This document shows, in pieces, positions 35,794-44,600 of a stretch of DNA of 64,000 nucleotides. The notes under the pieces are model-generated. The model did not search any database. It saw only the letters and a program-made list of their open reading frames with translations, and was not told the DNA's origin. The stretch's first letter is position 1. Every line of letters starts with the position of its first letter. Origin of the DNA: an uncultured Lewinella sp. (lineage in GTDB: Bacteria; Bacteroidota; Bacteroidia; Chitinophagales; Saprospiraceae); NCBI GenBank assembly GCA_937873655.1, contig CALMYQ010000195.1:17302-81301 (forward strand). Direction: 5' to 3'. The translations under genes were made by a program, and so were the position numbers.

Positions 35794-36618
35794 TCAATTC
35801 AGGAAGAGATCGGTCATCAACGACTCGTTGGGATTGACGGCATACCCCGCGAGGTCTGTTATGCCTTCTTCCGCCAGTACTTCTTCATCGATATAAAAGT
35901 TGCCTGTTGCCGACTGGCTTGCCCGCTTAAGGACGTAGAAAGCCGCGTCAGCCATGATCTCAGGCGTTCTGGACTGCTGTATCATCGTATCGCCGCCCAA
36001 CAGGTTTTGTACGGCGGCCGTTGCGATGGTCGTCCTGGGCCATAGCGCGTTCACCGCAATGCCATCCCGCCTGAACTCTTCCGCCATGCCCAGAACGCAC
36101 ATACTCATCCCATATTTGGCCATGGTATAAGCCAGGTGGAACCTGAACCATTTCGGGTCGAGGTTGAGCGGCGGCGACAAGGTCAGAATATGCGGATTGG
36201 AGGAATTTTTCAGGTGCGGGATGCAGAGTTTGGAGGCCAGGAAGGTACCCCGAAGGTTAATGCCGTGCATCAGGTCAAACCGCTTCATTTCGGTCATCAG
36301 GGTAGGGGTGAGGCTGATGGCGCTGGCGTTATTGATGAGGATGTCGATACCGCCGAAGGTATCGGTCGTTTTGTCGACGGCAGCCTGGACCTGTTCCTCA
36401 AAACGCACATCCATGACCAGCGGCAGGGCTTGTCCGCCGGCATTTTCAATTTCTTTGGCCGCCGTGTAGATGGTTCCTTCCAGTTTGGGATGGGGTTCGG
36501 TGGTCTTTCCGGTGACCACAATATTGGCTCCTTCCCTGGCCAGGCGCAACCCGATGGCCAATCCGATGCCTCGGCTGGCGCCGGTAATGAATACGGTTTT
36601 GTTTTTGAAATCCGGCAT
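35794..36618 (-). CDS. Short-chain dehydrogenase (HSDL2-like SDR)
   Basis: 274 aa, first gene of the CHAT operon. Classical SDR: cofactor motif VFITGASRGIGLAIGLRLA, VMDVRFEEQVQAAVD, INNASAISLTPT, active-site YTMAKYGMSM (Tyr-x-x-x-Lys), and AVNALWPRTTI. KTTEPHPKLEGTIYTAAKEIE and LTLSPPLNLDPKWF strongly recall eukaryotic hydroxysteroid-dehydrogenase-like protein 2, which lacks a firmly established substrate. The usual catalytic Ser position reads SPP, as in HSDL2. A 38-bp gap separates it from the CHAT ATG. Whether it belongs functionally to the operon or only shares its promoter is unknown. Confidence 0.92.
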   Translation of the reverse strand: MPDFKNKTVFITGASRGIGLAIGLRLAREGANIVVTGKTTEPHPKLEGTIYTAAKEIENAGGQALPLVMDVRFEEQVQAAVDKTTDTFGGIDILINNASAISLTPTLMTEMKRFDLMHGINLRGTFLASKLCIPHLKNSSNPHILTLSPPLNLDPKWFRFHLAYTMAKYGMSMCVLGMAEEFRRDGIAVNALWPRTTIATAAVQNLLGGDTMIQQSRTPEIMADAAFYVLKRASQSATGNFYIDEEVLAEEGITDLAGYAVNPNESLMTDLFLN

Positions 36619-36771
36619 TTGTTTTTTTCGGCAAGATAAATAATTGCAGGAAATGGATTCGGCGGAAATCCCGGAATGCAGGCATTTTTCGGGTTTTTAC
36701 CTGAGTTGGTATAAGAAAGGTTCCGAAATCGGCCGGGTTTGAAAACTTTTGCAAAAAAAATCTGAAGGGGC

Positions 36772-36797
36772 TGTAACAAACCTTGTGCATGCCCGTC
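36772..36797 (+). promoter_or_regulatory. Putative ECF-type (autoregulated) promoter
   Basis: TGTAAC (36772-36777), a 16-nt spacer and CGTC (36794-36797). An AAC-containing -35 element and a CGTC/CGTA -10 element at this distance are the hallmark of promoters read by many ECF sigma factors. It ends 22 nt before the sigma gene's TTG, fitting self-activation. Confidence 0.65.
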
Positions 36798-36819
36798 GGT
36801 GTAATAAAAGGGAAAGCCT

Positions 36820-37326
36820 TTGAGCCAGGAAATTTTCAATAAAAAGATAATGCCCGTACGCAACAAGCTTTACCGCTTTGCCTTGCGGATCGTGGCCAAC
36901 GTGGAGGAGGCTGAGGATGTCGTTCAGGAGGTCATGTTGCGGCTTTGGCGCATCCGGGATAACTGGTCCGCCATCCAGAACATGGAAGCCTGGTGCATGC
37001 GGATGACCAAAAACCTGGCGATCGATAAAGCGCGGTACAGAAAACCCTCAGCATCATTGGAAAATGCGCCGGAGCCGCAAAATACGGGCGATAATCCGGC
37101 GGAAGACCTCGAATATCAGGATACCCTTGCGCGGTTGAAGGTTTTGATCGGACAATTACCGGAAAATCAGCGGCTGGTTATCCACCTCAGGGACATAGAA
37201 GGCTTGAGTTATCAGGAAATTGAAGAAACCCTGGAAATGCCCATGTCCCAGGTGAAGATCAATTTGTTCAGAGCCCGGCAAAAAGTCAGGGAGGCATTGG
37301 TTAAAACAGAATCGTATGGACTATAG
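36820..37326 (+). CDS. ECF RNA polymerase sigma factor
   Basis: 168 aa. Sigma-70 region 2 (LYRFALRIVANVEEAEDVVQEVMLRLW) is followed by a linker and region 4 (IGQLPENQRLVIHLRDIEGLSYQEIEETLEMPMSQVKINLFRARQKVREAL), typical of group 4 sigma factors. The proposed start is a TTG at 36820 preceded by GGGAAAG; the ATG at 36850 is the alternative and would remove ten residues ahead of region 2. It overlaps the next gene by 11 bp. It heads an operon with an anti-sigma-like protein and two DUF4252 proteins. Confidence 0.93.
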   Translation: MSQEIFNKKIMPVRNKLYRFALRIVANVEEAEDVVQEVMLRLWRIRDNWSAIQNMEAWCMRMTKNLAIDKARYRKPSASLENAPEPQNTGDNPAEDLEYQDTLARLKVLIGQLPENQRLVIHLRDIEGLSYQEIEETLEMPMSQVKINLFRARQKVREALVKTESYGL

Positions 37327-37801
37327 ATCACTACTCGACAGGTATTTCTCCGGTAAAACCACGCTGGAGGAGGAACAGGCGCTGAAGGAGCTGTTTCGCA
37401 AAGGCGGGGCGCCCGGGGAATTGCGCGAATTTGCCCCCTGGTTCAGGCTGTTGGATGAAGAAGCCGGTATTGAGCCTGTCCGTTCAATTGAATTGCCGGC
37501 ACAACGCCGTTCCGGATGGTCAACCTGGCGGAATAACCTGATGAAAGCGGCGGCTGTGATCCTGGTTGCGATGGGGGTATGGCGGCTGGTCCCGTCGCCC
37601 GCGCCCGGCAAGGCGGTCGCCATTGATTGGTCCAAATACGAGGTCACGGATGAGCAGGAAGCCCTTAGGATCACCCGGGCCGCATTCAAAAAGGTGGCTC
37701 AAACCCTTCAGTTCGGCGCTTCCACTGCTGCCGAACAGGTCGAAAAACTGGGAGAGATATCCCGCTCGGCAGCCGTCAGGCCCTCCGATCGGTTGGAATG
37801 A
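37316..37801 (+). CDS. Single-pass membrane protein, probable anti-sigma factor
   Basis: 161 aa. The N-terminal ~70 residues are helical (MDYRSLLDRYFSGKTTLEEE ... LREFAPWFRLLDEE), resembling the cytosolic anti-sigma part found downstream of ECF genes in Bacteroidota. One transmembrane segment spans ~74-92 (LMKAAAVILVAMGVWRLV). The outer part (~93-161) is short and helical (ITRAAFKKVAQTLQF). It overlaps the sigma gene by 11 bp, which implies balanced co-translation. No family name can be assigned with confidence; position is the main evidence for its role. Confidence 0.75.
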   Translation: MDYRSLLDRYFSGKTTLEEEQALKELFRKGGAPGELREFAPWFRLLDEEAGIEPVRSIELPAQRRSGWSTWRNNLMKAAAVILVAMGVWRLVPSPAPGKAVAIDWSKYEVTDEQEALRITRAAFKKVAQTLQFGASTAAEQVEKLGEISRSAAVRPSDRLE

Positions 37802-37840
37802 TAAAATTACCCGACTGTTTTCACAATTAAATTTAAAACA

Positions 37841-38374
37841 ATGAAAATCATTCGATTATTATTGATTGCAATGGTAATGGTGCCGTTTGCCGGCCGCCTT
37901 TCCGCCCAGGCTAACGCTATCGACAAGTATTTTCAGCAGTACGTGGACGATGAACGGTTCACGGTCGTTTACATCAGCCCGAAAATGTTCCAGTTGTTCG
38001 AAAAAATGGACATCGATGAACTGGACCTGGACGATGATGACGACCGGATTTTTCTGGAAGTGGCCAAAGACATGCGCGGCCTCCGCATTCTGACAGCCGA
38101 TGAAAATGCAGCGGCTTTTTACAAAGAAGCCAAAGCCAGGATCAATACTACGGAATACGAACCGCTGATCACCGTTCGCAGCAAAAGCAAGGAAAATGTC
38201 GAGTTCATGATCAAGGAAGAAGGCAATAAGGTGTCGGAACTCCTGTTGCTCGCCGGCGGAGACGATTCTTTTGTACTGCTCAGTTTTGTGGGCTCCTTCG
38301 ACCTGGAAAAGGTTACGAAAATGGCAAAGGAAATGGAAAAGGACAATAACAATAAGATCAGAAAGGAAGACTGA
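37841..38374 (+). CDS. DUF4252 domain protein, first copy
   Basis: 177 aa. Signal peptide (IIRLLLIAMVMVPFAGRLSAQ), then the DUF4252 fold: IDKYFQQYVDDERFTVVYISPKMFQLF, LRILTADEN, YEPLITVRSKSKENVEFMIKEEGNKVSELLLLAGGDDSFVLLSFVG. The acidic DELDLDDDDD stretch is distinctive. DUF4252 proteins are exported and uncharacterised and often follow ECF sigma/anti-sigma pairs in Bacteroidota. It starts 39 bp after the anti-sigma gene with no promoter visible in between. Confidence 0.9.
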   Translation: MKIIRLLLIAMVMVPFAGRLSAQANAIDKYFQQYVDDERFTVVYISPKMFQLFEKMDIDELDLDDDDDRIFLEVAKDMRGLRILTADENAAAFYKEAKARINTTEYEPLITVRSKSKENVEFMIKEEGNKVSELLLLAGGDDSFVLLSFVGSFDLEKVTKMAKEMEKDNNNKIRKED

Positions 38375-38409
38375 TCGGGAATTGTTTTCCATCACCATAA
38401 ATTGCAGAC

Positions 38410-38940
38410 ATGAAAAAGATCACCTGGATTTTAACCCTTGCCTGCCTTTTCCTCGCGGCCGGCGCTTATGCCCAGAAAAGTTCATTGCGGACGTTCTACG
38501 ACAAATACAAGGATCGGGAAAATGTCATTGACATCAAGATCAGCGGCTTGTTGGTAAAAGTGGCCGCTTCTTTCAGTGATGATCAGGAAGCCCGGCATAT
38601 ACTGCAGAAGATCAGCCGGTTGCGATTATTGAATATGGAAAATGATAACCCTGTCACTTCCCAGGAATACAAGGAATTGACGAAAAACATCCAGCAGGAA
38701 TCCTATGAACCGCTGATGCAGATCCGGGACAAGGACCAAAAGGTTGATTTTTTCATCCGGGAAGACGGCGACAAAATTGAGGAGGTGCTGATGTTCATCA
38801 ATGGCCCGGACAGCTTCCTGATGCTCAGCGTTCAGGGTTTATTCAAATTCAGCGACCTTCAGGACCTGCATATGGATATAGAAGGCGGCGACCAGTTTCG
38901 GAAAATTCCCAGGGACCGGAAGTCCATTCCTCAAGCCTGA
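38410..38940 (+). CDS. DUF4252 domain protein, second copy
   Basis: 176 aa, a paralogue of the preceding gene. Signal peptide KKITWILTLACLFLAAGAYAQ. The DUF4252 landmarks recur (LRTFYDKYKDRENVIDIKISGLLVK; YEPLMQIRDKDQKVDFFIREDGDKIEEVLMFINGPDSFLMLSVQG). The two copies share the order of motifs but are clearly diverged, so the duplication is old. The last gene of the ECF operon; a 13-bp inverted repeat lies 30 nt after the stop. Confidence 0.9.
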   Translation: MKKITWILTLACLFLAAGAYAQKSSLRTFYDKYKDRENVIDIKISGLLVKVAASFSDDQEARHILQKISRLRLLNMENDNPVTSQEYKELTKNIQQESYEPLMQIRDKDQKVDFFIREDGDKIEEVLMFINGPDSFLMLSVQGLFKFSDLQDLHMDIEGGDQFRKIPRDRKSIPQA

Positions 38941-38970
38941 ACCCTATCGGCCTGTAAAGAACCAGCTTAA

Positions 38971-39004
38971 AGTTGGCAGTTGGAAGGATTCCCAACTGCC
39001 AACT
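38971..39004. repeat. 13-bp perfect inverted repeat
   Basis: AGTTGGCAGTTGG, an 8-nt loop, CCAACTGCCAACT. It sits between the convergent second DUF4252 gene and the GAF-like protein gene. No T-tract is on either side, so intrinsic termination would be weak. It may be a dispersed palindromic element. Confidence 0.7.
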
Positions 39005-39061
39005 GCCAGGTAAGGGGTAGAGCGATTCAAATTTTTGAAACAGGCTCTAAAGCCGGCGGAT

Positions 39062-41434
39062 TTAACCGGCAACCTCTACCCTCAAGGCCTTCAGCCCCTG
39101 AACGCCTTGCAGGCGGCTAAGGTGCAGATCCTCGATGTTATCGGTGATCATGCCTTTTTCCAGCAGATAATTGAGGTACCCGAGGTATTCATGCCGGTCT
39201 TTGTCGTGCAAATAGACAATGGCGATCTTTCCGGCCTGCGTAAGCCGTTCATTAGTACCTTCGATGGTCGCCTTATCGATGCGTTTTTTCAGGATCTCGT
39301 ACCGGACGTTGTAAGCGCCGTCGACGTCAAATTGTTTTTCCTCCTGGCGAAACCGGATGGACAGCGGGGAGGTGTAGGCGAAGACCAACTGGGCGGTTGT
39401 TAAGGGCATCGGCAGGCCCGGACCGAGGTCATGAATCAGTTTGGTCATCTCGCACATATGGATCAGCTGCCAGAGCCGGAAGTTTTTCAAATGGATCGGT
39501 GAGAATTTCCCGGCTTTTATCAAAGACTGGCCGATATACAGGTCGTATTCAACGCCGTCCGTTTTATATTTTTCAAAGTAGTGCGGAAGGGTGGCCTGCA
39601 TTTCTTCCTGGGCGTGCTCCAGATAATCGCCGATGGCCTGATTGACTTGCGCTACGCTGTCCTCAAACTTTTTCCGCTCCCGGTAGACAATCCCGAGGTC
39701 GGTATCGATCTGGCTGAAATACTTGTCGACCACGCCTTTAAGCCGCGGATAATCCTCCAGGACCTGGGTGAACACCGGGTGGACATCCTGCTGAATGAAT
39801 TCAACGACCCGGGTTTCATCGCTGGAGGAAAACTCCGTTTCCAGCCCGGCAATTTCCTGATTGATGATGGAATTCAGCTGATCCAGGTACGGAAACCGGA
39901 TGGTACCCGTGATGGTTTTGAGCGTCTGGAAGGCCAGCTTCAGATTGAACAGCAGGTCGTTCAGAATGGCCTGGTTTCTTTTGGTTGAAGACCCGACTAT
40001 GTCCGCTTGCCCATACAGGGGATACACCTCTTCGAACACGATTTCCTCCACCTGAGCCCTTGGATTGGTTTCCCGTTTCTCGAGCAAATTGAAGGCCGCC
40101 TGGGTGAAACGCCAGGTCACGCTGGGATGAAGTGCGGTAAATTGATCCCTCATGATGGCTTCTACGCGATTGTCGATCTCGTCCCGGCTCCTGGAAAGGG
40201 CCATGGTGAACAAACCGACAAGCTCCTTGAATTTTGCCTCTACAAAGCTGTTGAGGGCGTATGGCGTCGGGGAGCCGATCTCCAGCAAACCGATTATTTT
40301 ATCCGCACTGATGAGCGGGGCTACCAGATAACTGCGGATGCCTTGAGCCAGTAATTTTTTCTCAATTTTCGTTTTCGAGGTGAGTGACATCAAATCCTCA
40401 ACAAGCAATATTTCCCGGTACTTGCACGCCTTGTCATAGATTGAATTGTTGTAATCCGGATCGATCAGGCATTTGATTTCCTTGCTGAGAAAATCAAAAC
40501 GTATCCTGTAGGCATGATCGATCGTATTGGCCTTGGGATAATCAAGCGCTGTAAGGCCGAGGCGCATATCCTGGATCCTGAAATATTGGCGCATGATGGT
40601 TTCAAGCCTGGTGATATGGGCCTGATCCATAACGGCCATCGGTTCCAACAAACTGAACTTCAACCGTGAAAGGGCGTCCTCCGCAGTAATGTCGATCAGG
40701 CTGGCCATGATGAAGCCTTCGAACTCAAAGGCATCCGGAGGCAGATAGCGAAACCAGAGATCGAGGTCAAAGATGTTGCGGAGCATTTCGTGTATCTGGT
40801 CTTCCGACAGTTTTTTTACAGGTTTGAGCGGCCTGACCTCCACAAAATCAAAGTTCATCTCCAGCTTGAAAAATTTGACCATCCCGGTTTGAGGATCCTT
40901 CGCGCTCAGGTTGACCGGAGAATCGATGGCCAGATCCTGGTTGTATATTCTGTTGAGTATCAGGCTGCAAGCTCTGATGATCAACCCGCAATCCAGTTTG
41001 TCTTCCGAATCAATGAGGACCAGCTCGACATGTTTGCCGGCCATTTGTTTCTCCAGGGCCGGGGTGATGTAGAATGAAGTCATGTCGAAAGGCGGCGAGA
41101 ACTTGACAAGGTGGCGGGCCTCCAACGCCGGCGGCAAGACGAACATGGACAGCATCTCGATCAACCCCTTGTATTTTTCCATCCCTTCGCAGCTCAATCC
41201 GCCTTCCAGGAATTCGGGATACTGGCGGATATGTTCCAGCACCTTTTTGGCCAGAAATGACTCCGACAGGTTTTTACCTTCCAGTTTGGATTCGATGAAT
41301 TTGATCAGCGGCCTGAAACTCAGCTCGATTTTGTAGGGCACGGATTTCATTCCCATCCGGCTGAGCATTTCGTGCTCAACGCCCATTGGGCCGGTGCTCG
41401 GCAAAATTTCGGGCATTACCGTAGATATTTCCAT
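39062..41434 (-). CDS. Large GAF-like domain protein, uncharacterised
   Basis: About 790 aa from the ATG at 41434; a TTG four codons upstream is the alternative. No signal peptide. Around residues 325-420 a GAF-like segment is visible (YREILLVEDLMSL ... IRSYLVAPLISADKIIGLLEIGSPTPYAL), ending in KFKELVGLFTMALSRSRDEID. The flanks are long and helical: an N-terminal half with mixed alpha/beta character and a C-terminal half with a helical stretch (DLGIVYRERKKFEDSVAQVNQ). No output domain (kinase, GGDEF, HTH) is recognised. It may sense a small molecule and signal through an unknown partner. It stands alone on this strand. Confidence 0.75.
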   Translation of the reverse strand: MEISTVMPEILPSTGPMGVEHEMLSRMGMKSVPYKIELSFRPLIKFIESKLEGKNLSESFLAKKVLEHIRQYPEFLEGGLSCEGMEKYKGLIEMLSMFVLPPALEARHLVKFSPPFDMTSFYITPALEKQMAGKHVELVLIDSEDKLDCGLIIRACSLILNRIYNQDLAIDSPVNLSAKDPQTGMVKFFKLEMNFDFVEVRPLKPVKKLSEDQIHEMLRNIFDLDLWFRYLPPDAFEFEGFIMASLIDITAEDALSRLKFSLLEPMAVMDQAHITRLETIMRQYFRIQDMRLGLTALDYPKANTIDHAYRIRFDFLSKEIKCLIDPDYNNSIYDKACKYREILLVEDLMSLTSKTKIEKKLLAQGIRSYLVAPLISADKIIGLLEIGSPTPYALNSFVEAKFKELVGLFTMALSRSRDEIDNRVEAIMRDQFTALHPSVTWRFTQAAFNLLEKRETNPRAQVEEIVFEEVYPLYGQADIVGSSTKRNQAILNDLLFNLKLAFQTLKTITGTIRFPYLDQLNSIINQEIAGLETEFSSSDETRVVEFIQQDVHPVFTQVLEDYPRLKGVVDKYFSQIDTDLGIVYRERKKFEDSVAQVNQAIGDYLEHAQEEMQATLPHYFEKYKTDGVEYDLYIGQSLIKAGKFSPIHLKNFRLWQLIHMCEMTKLIHDLGPGLPMPLTTAQLVFAYTSPLSIRFRQEEKQFDVDGAYNVRYEILKKRIDKATIEGTNERLTQAGKIAIVYLHDKDRHEYLGYLNYLLEKGMITDNIEDLHLSRLQGVQGLKALRVEVAG

Positions 41435-41662
41435 GATGGGTGTCAATTAAATTAATTATCAGTGTATTATAATGTATTACTTAACACCTGCATGCGGCAA
41501 ATGGATGCGGCATTCGGATAAGAATTCGAATTCAGTCGATGTTTTGCCGGTTGCCCCGGATAAACGGCTATGGCAGGCGGCTGGCAGAAGGGTAAAAAAA
41601 TTTTTAAAGGATGCTCTGATTGTCGATATTTGCCAGCAATGCATTTTAAAAAGACGACCAAT

Positions 41663-44600
41663 ATGTCAAAACTACTTTTTGTCTGCTTCTTCTCCCTGAC
41701 CGGTGCTTATCTTTTTGGACAATTCAGCTTCACAAACAGGACTTCTTGGTTGGCGCACGGCACAGTTTACAGCGGTGTGCCCATCGGCGTCGCGGATATG
41801 AATAATGACGGCCTGGACGATATCGTCCGGCTGGATCAATCCTCAAAGGTCCTGATCGATTATCAGCCCGAAGTCCTCAACCAATTCACAGGGTACAGCT
41901 ACGGCCCTTTGTTGGGCAAACAATGGACCATCTGCATCGCGGATGTGGACCAGAACGGATTCAATGACATCTTCACCGGCGGCAACAATAACGGGCTCAA
42001 ACTGTTGAAAGCCGCCGACGACGGTTCGGAATATACCCTGACCACGATTACCCAGAATCCCATTTTTATCCAGGGATCCAATTTTGCGGATATCGACAAC
42101 GACGGCGATGTCGATATCTTTGCCTGTCATGACAACGGCAAGAGCCAGCCGTTTAACAACAACGGAACCGGCCAGTTCACGCTCGATTATGGCTTGATCA
42201 ATGCCGCATCCACCGTACCGTCCGACAATTCCGGCAATTACGGCTCGGTTTGGACCGATTACGACAATGACGGCGATATCGACCTGTACATTTCCAAATG
42301 CAGGCAAGGTGTCAATAATCCGATGGACGGACGGCGGCTGAACCTTCTTTTCCGCAACAACGGCGACGGCACCTTTACCGATGTGGCCGAAGCCGCCGGA
42401 CTCCGGCCTTTCGCCCAATCCTGGGCCACAGATTTCGCAGATATTGATAACGACGGCGACATGGACTGTTTCATTGTGGCCCACGATGTACTCAGCATGC
42501 TTATGCGCAATAACGGTGACGGCACTTTTACCGATATTACCCAGGAAAGCGGTATGGTCAATGCCCTGAACCTGCTCGGCGCCGGAATCCAATGCAAATT
42601 TGCCGATTTTGATAATGACGGTTTCGCAGACCTGGTCATTTCTACCATCGGGCTGGGATACGGTTTCTTCCACAACAACGGCGACCTCACCTTCACCCAG
42701 AAATCCAACGCTTTGCCCGGCGTTAATTATTTCCAATCCCTGGCAACCGGTGATTTGAACAATGACGGCTTCATTGACCTGGTGACCGGTTTCGCCGAAG
42801 GGTACAATACCCCCAGCAACACGATCCCTGATGCGCTTTTTATTAATAACGGAAACAGCAATAATCACCTTAAGGTACGCCTGCAAGGGGTGACCAGCAA
42901 CCTGAACGGCATCGGCGCCCGGCTCGAACTGTACGGCGACTGGGGCGTGCAAATGCGGGAGATCCGTAGCGGTGAAAGTTACGGCATCATGACCAGCCTG
43001 ATCGCCCATTTCGGACTTGCCGATCATTTGGTGATCGACAGCCTCGTGGTCCGTTGGCCGTCCGGGATCGTTGATAAATTGATCAACCCGTCGCCCAACC
43101 AGACCTTGTTCCTTGTTGAAGGGGCCAATTGCCAGCCCAGCCTTGGTTTTTCCTATCAGATCAATGGTTTGATATACACTTTTCAGGATGAAAGTACCGT
43201 CGGCTCGGAAACCTGGTTTTGGGATTTCGGCGACGGGCTGACTTCCAACGAACCCGCACCTCTGCACGTCTTCACCGCATCCGGGTCGTATGAGGTTTGC
43301 CTGACGGTTGAGGGGGACTGCGGAAACGGTACAACCTGCCAGACCCTGAATGTGAATTGCGTGATGCCGGATGCCATTTTCGGCAAAATAGCGGACGGGC
43401 TTACGCTGACCTTTCAGGATCAGTCGCTGAACGATCCGGTCGCCTGGTTATGGACCTTCGGCGATGATGCCAGTTCGGAGGAGCAAAACCCGGTGCATAC
43501 CTTTGCCGAACCAGGTGAGTATTACGTATGCCTGGTGGCCTATAACCTCTGCGGTCAAAGCTCGGAAACCTGTTCCCTGATCACTGTGGGGTGCAATTCT
43601 ACGGAGGCGGGCTTTACTTATCAGGCGAACGAACTTTCAGTTGATTTTTCGGACGCTTCAACGGATGATGCAACGGCCTGGTTCTGGAATTTCGGGGATG
43701 GTTTCACCTCAACCCAGCCCAACCCGGACCACACCTTTGAAGCGCCGGGCGCCTACCAGGTCTGCCTGACCGTTACGGGGCTCTGCGGCAACGAAACCAC
43801 CTGCGTTGTGGTGACGGTTGCCTGCCCTCCGCCGGCAATTGTCCTGAATGTCGAAGGCGAGGATCTCACTTATTTGCTGAGCGCATCGGTCCCGGGTGCA
43901 ACGGATTTTGAGTGGACGGTAGGCGACTCCATCGTATCGGGAGCCGAAGAATTGGTCTACAATTTTACAGCGACAGGTTCCTATGAAGTTTGCCTTCAGG
44001 CGTCGGGGATTTGCGGTACTTCGCAGGCTTGCACAACGGTTGAGGTGTCCTGTGCCGAGCCTGTTCCGGGTTTTGCGACTCAGGCGAACGGGCTGACCGT
44101 GTTCTTCACCAGCCAATCCACCGGTATCATCAATAACTGGAACTGGGATTTCGGCGACGGCAGCTCCGGCCAGGCCATGAATATTGTTCATGCTTATGCA
44201 GCTCCCGGGGATTACGAAGTTTGCCTCGGCCTGGATTCCCCTTGCGGGTCCGGCCAGATCTGTCAGACCATTACCGTAACCTGTGCACCGCCGGAGGCGC
44301 AATTCTTCTTTTTTTCGAATGACCTCCATGTCAATTTCACCAACAATACCCAAAACCAACCGGCTACTTATATATGGACTTTCGGAGATGGCGGGGTTTC
44401 CACTGAAACCAACCCCAATCATGATTATGACCTTCCGGGTGAATATGAAGTTTGTCTCACCGCTATCGGGCCGGTTTGCGGTCAGACGCAAATTTGTCAG
44501 ACAGTTACGGTGACCTGTCCGGCGCCCCAGGCTTCGTTTGCCTACAACGCCGATGAGCTTTCCGTTGACCTGACCAACCTCACCTCTGATCCGTTTGATT

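Noticed and set aside
38410..38940. DUF4252 pair as a recent duplication
   Set aside because: The two proteins share motifs but differ through most of their length, so the duplication is old.
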